Assembly (NCBI GenBank): GCA_040905445.1
Contig: JBBDRN010000013.1
Span: 1 to 64,000, forward strand
Reading direction: 5' to 3'
Source: SKPT01 sp040905445
Lineage (GTDB): Bacteria > Planctomycetota > Phycisphaerae > Phycisphaerales > Phycisphaeraceae
DNA length: 64,000 bases
Translations under genes and position numbers: made by a program
Notes under the pieces: model-generated
The model's input: only the letters and a program-made list of their open reading frames with translations
Databases searched by the model: none
Told to the model about the DNA's origin: nothing
Shown here: piece by piece, positions 60,195 through 64,000 of the stretch
How positions within the stretch are numbered: position 1 is the first letter of the stretch
Layout: each line of letters starts with the position of its first letter

Positions 60195-61940
60195 ATGGAC
60201 AACACATCGGACAAGCAAACGCCCGGCTCGCCCGGGGACGAGGGCGGCCGCCCGACGGAGGCGGGCGACGCGGCGGCCGCTCCCGAGCCTGCCGCCCGGG
60301 TTGCAGCGCATGGCGGCGGCGGGGAGGAGGGGCTCAAGGAGACGATCGAAGCGCTGATCATCGCCTTCGTGCTCGCATTCGTCGGCCGGGGATTCGTCGT
60401 CGAGGCGTTTGTCATCCCGACCGGGTCGATGGCCCCGACGCTGCTCGGCCAGCACCTGCACGTGACCTGCGACCAGTGCGGCTACAGCTTCGCCTCGGAC
60501 TGGCCCGACCACAGCACGGTTCGGCTGGCCGACGACGAGCGGGTCGGCGTGGCGATGCGCGAGCCGACCGCCGCGACCTGCCCGATGTGCCGCCACAGCG
60601 TCGAGTTCCCGCGCGCCACGCCGCCGAGCTCCGGCGACCGGATCCTCGTGCAGAAATACGTGTACAGCCTCGCCGAGCCCCGCCGCTGGGACGTCGCCGT
60701 CTTCAAGAACCCGCAGGAGCCGGCCGTCAACTTCATCAAGCGCCTCGTGGGCCTGCCCAACGAGCAGATCCACCTGCTCGACGGCAACGTCTACGTGCGC
60801 TCGATCGGCGAGGCGGGTGAGCCGGTCGAAGGCTGGCGCGTCGCCCGCAAGACGCGACGGGAGGACGTCCAGCGGGCCGTCTGGCAGCCGATCTATCACA
60901 GCCAGTACCTTCCCCGCGACGGCGGACAGGTGGGCACCGGCCTGCACCAGCATCGCCGGCAGCCGTGGCGCGTGCCCTGGGTCGCGGACGATCCCGCGGC
61001 CTGGCGGATCGAGGGCCGACGCAGCTACCAGTACGACGGCCAGGGGGGCGCCGGCGTGATCCGCTTCGACTTTGCGGCCGGCGGCGACGACGAGCTGGCG
61101 GGCGTCTATCCCTACAACCAGTTCAAGGACAACCGGATGCGCCCCGAACCGATCGAGGACGTCCGCATCGCCGCTCACGTCCAGCCCGCCGCGGCGGGCC
61201 TCGGCGTCACGCTCGCGACCACCGCCCGCCTCCACGACACCGACCACCAGGACACCCGCATCGGCGCCGAGCCGCTCGTCGCCCGGCTCGAGGGCGATGG
61301 CACGCTCCGCCTGATCGCCGGTCGGGGTGACCGCGAGCGCGAGCTGGCCCGCGTGAGCGTTGCCCCGCTGGCCACCGGCCGGTCCACCGCCGTCGAGCTC
61401 TGGCATGTCGACCAGGAGGCGAGCGTCTGGGTCGATGGCGAGCGGGTGCTCAACCACCAGCTCAATCCGTCAATGCGCGTGCTGATGCGCCGCCCGCCGC
61501 CCGAGGACGTGCCCGAGGTGGCGATCGCGCTCGATGGGCCCGCGACGCTCCATGCCGTCGAGCTGGACCGGGACCTTTACTACTCGGGGCGCAGCTACCA
61601 GTCCACGCCGCCGCGCGTGGCCCGCGGGGCGCTGGAGCGGATGGGCGACGGGCGGGTGATGCCCGCGCAGCCGGTGACGATCCGGGCCGACGAGTTCTTC
61701 ATGGTCGGTGACAACGGGCCTTGGAGCGACGACGGGCGGTACTGGACCACGGTCGACGCGGGGGTGGAAGCCCGGCACTTCACCGACCGGCTCGCGGCGG
61801 GGATGAACGCGGCGGGCCTCGTGCCGCGCGAGTTGATGATGGGCCGAGCCTTCTTCGTCTACTACCCCGCCCCGCTGTCGTGGCAGACGACCGGCCGGCG
61901 GCTGATCCCCCACTTCGGGGCGATGCGGGCGATCCATTAG
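60195..61940 (+). CDS. lepB: Signal peptidase I, large planctomycete-type
   Basis: LepB removes signal peptides from exported proteins. One membrane helix (about 50-68) precedes the catalytic Ser78 in IPTGSMAPT; Lys182 in NFIKRLVGLPNEQI is the general base; MVGDNGPWSDDGRYW near residue 500 is the GDN box. Two inserts make it 581 residues instead of about 200-330. The first is a CxxC/CxxC segment right after the Ser box (Cys92, 95, 129, 132), likely a zinc ribbon. The second, about 280 residues between the Lys and GDN boxes, looks like a beta-sandwich (LamG/concanavalin-like) domain. The first 45 residues are low complexity. Confidence 0.93.
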   Translation: MDNTSDKQTPGSPGDEGGRPTEAGDAAAAPEPAARVAAHGGGGEEGLKETIEALIIAFVLAFVGRGFVVEAFVIPTGSMAPTLLGQHLHVTCDQCGYSFASDWPDHSTVRLADDERVGVAMREPTAATCPMCRHSVEFPRATPPSSGDRILVQKYVYSLAEPRRWDVAVFKNPQEPAVNFIKRLVGLPNEQIHLLDGNVYVRSIGEAGEPVEGWRVARKTRREDVQRAVWQPIYHSQYLPRDGGQVGTGLHQHRRQPWRVPWVADDPAAWRIEGRRSYQYDGQGGAGVIRFDFAAGGDDELAGVYPYNQFKDNRMRPEPIEDVRIAAHVQPAAAGLGVTLATTARLHDTDHQDTRIGAEPLVARLEGDGTLRLIAGRGDRERELARVSVAPLATGRSTAVELWHVDQEASVWVDGERVLNHQLNPSMRVLMRRPPPEDVPEVAIALDGPATLHAVELDRDLYYSGRSYQSTPPRVARGALERMGDGRVMPAQPVTIRADEFFMVGDNGPWSDDGRYWTTVDAGVEARHFTDRLAAGMNAAGLVPRELMMGRAFFVYYPAPLSWQTTGRRLIPHFGAMRAIH

Positions 61941-62403
61941 CGCCGCAGGCGGGGGTGGCGGCGGGGGGCGGGGCGCGTTGCGGGGGTGATAACTGTTTAG
62001 GTTCTTGCGGCTTAGCGTGGGCGTGGGGCGGTGTTTTCCACATCCCGCGCACGACGCCGACCGTCCGCCGCGCTGCCCACCAACGATGTCGCCGTGGCCC
62101 GGGACGGCGGGGTTTCCGGTAAATGCCGCATATGGGCCCGTTATGGTCGTTGGCGGCGGCGTGCCCCCGGTCGGCGGGTATTGCGGGCTCGGCTGGCGGC
62201 GGCGCGACGGATCGGCGGCACGGGTAATCAACAGGTTTTCCACAATGGGTCCGCGGGGAGGTCCGCCCAGCGGGGGCGTTGTCGGGGCTTGAACGCACCT
62301 CCTCCCCAGCCCCTCCCGGGGGAGGGGGGCGTCCTCCCGGGTTCGCTCGCGCGCGGAGGGGGAGGCTTTGGCCCAGCCTGCCGTGGGCCTATCATGTGCC
62401 GTC
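61941..62403. other. Spacer with two DnaA-box-like 9-mers (candidate origin region)
   Basis: No gene is visible in these 463 bases. TTTTCCACA occurs at 62034-62042 and at 62236-62244, the second within AACAGGTTTTCCACA, a context common in origins. Each differs by one base from TTATCCACA. A short AT-richer stretch (GATAACTGTTTAGGTTCTTG) lies near 61988. dnaA is 5 kb away. Two boxes are few for an origin. Confidence 0.3.
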
Positions 62404-62997
62404 ATGAGCGAGCCCGCCCCCCCTTTGCGTCACGTGATCGCCGCCCTGGTGACCAACGAGCCCGGTGTCCTGGCCCAGGTGGCGGGCATGTTCGCCGCCC
62501 GCGGGTTCAACATCGACTCGCTGGTCGTCGGCCGGACGGAGAACCCGGAGCTGTCGCGGATGACGCTGGTGGTCGTGGGCGACGCGGCCGTGCTCGAACA
62601 GGTCCGCAAGCAGCTCCAGAAGCTCGTGCCGGTGGTCAAGGTCGTCGACTACAAGGACGCCGCCTACGTCGAGCGCGATCTCATGCTCGTGCAGGTCTCG
62701 ACCCGCAGCGACACCGATCAGCCCGCCCGCCGGCAGGAGATCATCACGCTGGCGAACCTCTTCCGCGCCAACGTTGTGGACGTGGCCAACGATCGGCTGA
62801 TGATCGAGCTCAGCGGCACGGAGGACAAGGTCGAGGCGTTTATCGACCTGATCCAGCCGTATGGCATCGTGGAGCTGGCCCGCACGGGCGTGATCGCGAT
62901 GCCGCGCGGCCGGGCGCGCGTCGGGGGCGAGCAGGAAGCGATGACCGCCAGCCGCAGCGCCGACCAGATCGATCCCGGCGACCTGCCGCCGGGCTGA
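62404..62997 (+). CDS. ilvN: Acetolactate synthase small (regulatory) subunit
   Basis: The subunit binds valine and regulates acetolactate synthase in branched-chain amino acid synthesis. The 197-residue protein has an N-terminal ACT domain (HVIAALVTNEPGVLAQVAGMFAARGFNIDSLVVG) and the usual C-terminal domain (RDLMLVQVSTRSD, RQEIITLANLFRANVVDVANDRLMIELSGTEDKVEAFIDLIQPYGIVELARTGVIAM). The catalytic subunit and ilvC are not seen within the window. Confidence 0.95.
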   Translation: MSEPAPPLRHVIAALVTNEPGVLAQVAGMFAARGFNIDSLVVGRTENPELSRMTLVVVGDAAVLEQVRKQLQKLVPVVKVVDYKDAAYVERDLMLVQVSTRSDTDQPARRQEIITLANLFRANVVDVANDRLMIELSGTEDKVEAFIDLIQPYGIVELARTGVIAMPRGRARVGGEQEAMTASRSADQIDPGDLPPG

Positions 62998-63259
62998 GGC
63001 GGGGGGAACAAGCCAGGGAAGTCGAGGGAGTCGAGGAAGTCAGGGAAGTCGAGGAAGGCGGAAGGCGCCACCATGCTTGATCTGTGTCCATCTCAGTGGC
63101 TAACCTCCCCCGGCTGACCCACAGGAGCACAGGAGCATCAGAGGGAGAAATGGCCACGGAAGGCAGTGGAGGGCGCGAGGGTGCCTCCCCACTCCCTTGA
63201 CTTCCCCGACTCCCTCGACTTCGCCGACTTCCTCCCCCTCCCCCGGAAAGTGAGCGGAT
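62998..63259. repeat. GGAAGTCGA-unit inverted repeat spacer
   Basis: Left block (63012-63060): GGGAAGTCGAGGGAGTCGAG and further copies. Right block (63190-63235): the complement, TTGACTTCCCCGACTCCCTC and further copies. The middle contains CACAGGAGCACAGGAGCATC. No gene is present in these 262 bases. Confidence 0.75.
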
Positions 63260-64000
63260 ATGACACGATCGAGCGGGGCTGCAACCTCGGACCCGGCGGG
63301 TGAGCTGCGCGACAGGCCGCTGACGCTCGCCCACGTCACCCACGAAGCCGTCGAGCAACTCGGCGGCATCGGCACGGTGCTGGAAGGGCTCATGTGCTCG
63401 CCGGTCTACCAGCAGACCGTCAAGCGCTCGATTCTCATCGGGCCGACCGCCACGCACATGCAGCACGCGCCCAACGCCCGTCTCGGCGCCCATGGCCAGG
63501 TGCTCTACTCCTCGATCGACCAGGTCGACGAGCTGGGCCTCGCCGGGCGGCTGCGCCCCGTGGAGTGGGCGTTCAACGTCGCGATCGTCTACGGCAAGCG
63601 GACGTACGACCCGCCCGGCCAGGGTCGCCAGGGCGAGGCCGAGGTCCTGCTCATCGACGTCTTCCGCGCCAACCCCGACCGCCTCAACGTCTTCAAGCAT
63701 CGGCTCTGGGAGCGCTTCGGGCTCGACAGCGGGCGCTACGAAAGCTCGTGGGACTACGAGGAATACGTGCGCCTCGCCGAGCCCGCGTTCTACGCGCTGC
63801 AGGCGCTGCTGGGCGAGGAGGACGCGCCGTGCATCCTCTTCGCCCACGAGTTCATGGGCATGCCCGCCGCGCTGCAGGCGATCATGGACGGCGGCGAGCA
63901 GTTCCGCACCGTCTTCCACGCCCACGAGTGCGCCACCGCGCGGCGCCTCGTCGAGGACCACCCCGGCCACGACACGATGTTCTACAACGTGCTCGGCCAG
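63260..64000 (+). CDS. Glycogen/starch-synthase-like glycosyltransferase (truncated by window end)
   Basis: The frame stays open for 247 codons to the end of the window. The N-terminus LTLAHVTHEAVEQLGGIGTVLEGLMCSPVYQQ resembles the nucleotide-sugar-binding start of glycogen/starch synthases, where KxGGLGDV is usual; here it is QLGGIGTV. Later ILFAHEFMGMPAALQAIM and FRTVFHAHECATARRLVED match the N-terminal domain of such glycosyltransferases. The donor and product cannot be told without the C-terminal half. Confidence 0.75.
   Translation, partial: MTRSSGAATSDPAGELRDRPLTLAHVTHEAVEQLGGIGTVLEGLMCSPVYQQTVKRSILIGPTATHMQHAPNARLGAHGQVLYSSIDQVDELGLAGRLRPVEWAFNVAIVYGKRTYDPPGQGRQGEAEVLLIDVFRANPDRLNVFKHRLWERFGLDSGRYESSWDYEEYVRLAEPAFYALQALLGEEDAPCILFAHEFMGMPAALQAIMDGGEQFRTVFHAHECATARRLVEDHPGHDTMFYNVLGQ

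Overview
The window is about 64 kb of GC-rich bacterial chromosome with mostly housekeeping genes and no phage, insertion sequence, CRISPR array or rRNA that I could see. The best fit is a planctomycete of the Phycisphaerae type. The reasons are two nearly identical type IV prepilin-like proteins starting MRQRKGFTLIELLVV with a planctomycete-style C-terminal motif, PEP-CTERM sorting signals (one with a dockerin-like repeat pair), an oversized signal peptidase I carrying a CxxC/CxxC insertion, a DUF2961 (GH172-like) enzyme, and an HTH protein with C-terminal membrane segments. This assignment is inference from gene content.

Layout. 0-8.8 kb: tmRNA (ssrA, minus) with its terminator, a YjbQ-family protein, a cyclophilin, a possible structured small RNA, gatC-gatA (minus), then a DsbD-like reductase, a redoxin lipoprotein, a DUF2071 protein and a HIT protein. 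8.9-15.3 kb: a complete seven-gene Mrp (Mnh) Na+/H+ antiporter operon A to G. 15.3-20 kb: small metabolic genes (DUF971, thioredoxin-like ferredoxin, tadA, metallophosphatase, HTH membrane protein, phosphatidylserine decarboxylase). 20-30.8 kb: trpF and a UvrD/PcrA helicase overlapping, an SDR protein, a PilZ protein, a cobA-hemD fusion, yidC and mnmE. 31-38 kb: a DUF151 nuclease-like protein, two prepilin-like genes each with its own promoter, leader of more than 400 nt and terminator, guaB, and an ankyrin-FHA fusion. 38-46.4 kb: an Ldh-type dehydrogenase, recA with a putative operator, smpB, a ketoacyl synthase lacking both catalytic histidines, a sensor kinase facing a response regulator with Glu at the phospho-site, a NusG-family factor translationally coupled to that regulator, and an RNase H fusion. 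46.5-53.5 kb: an accessory surface/polysaccharide locus (two paralogous PEP-CTERM proteins around a sulfotransferase, then a PhyH dioxygenase and a GH172-like enzyme). 53.7-64 kb: two acetyltransferases, dnaA, a GlmU-like left-handed beta-helix protein, an isolated nuoH, lepB, a candidate origin-like spacer, ilvN and the start of a glycogen/starch-synthase-like gene cut by the window end.

The most unusual property is the repeat content. Many spacers are built from degenerate 6-9 bp units arranged as long inverted repeats, and several neighbouring genes have their stop codons inside these arrays. A related G-rich unit (about GTGGCGGGG) is embedded inside coding sequences as PAT, VAG, poly-Gly or poly-Pro runs. 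A separate palindromic family bounded by GGTGCCAC/GTGGCACC occurs at least four times. Two further short motifs are each shared between distant spacers.

Functional links visible here: tmRNA and SmpB form the trans-translation pair; TadA, MnmE and GatCA act in tRNA maturation and charging; YidC and LepB act in envelope export, and LepB would process the many exported proteins; the kinase, pseudo-receiver regulator and NusG-like factor look like one regulatory module, perhaps for envelope or polysaccharide genes (inference).
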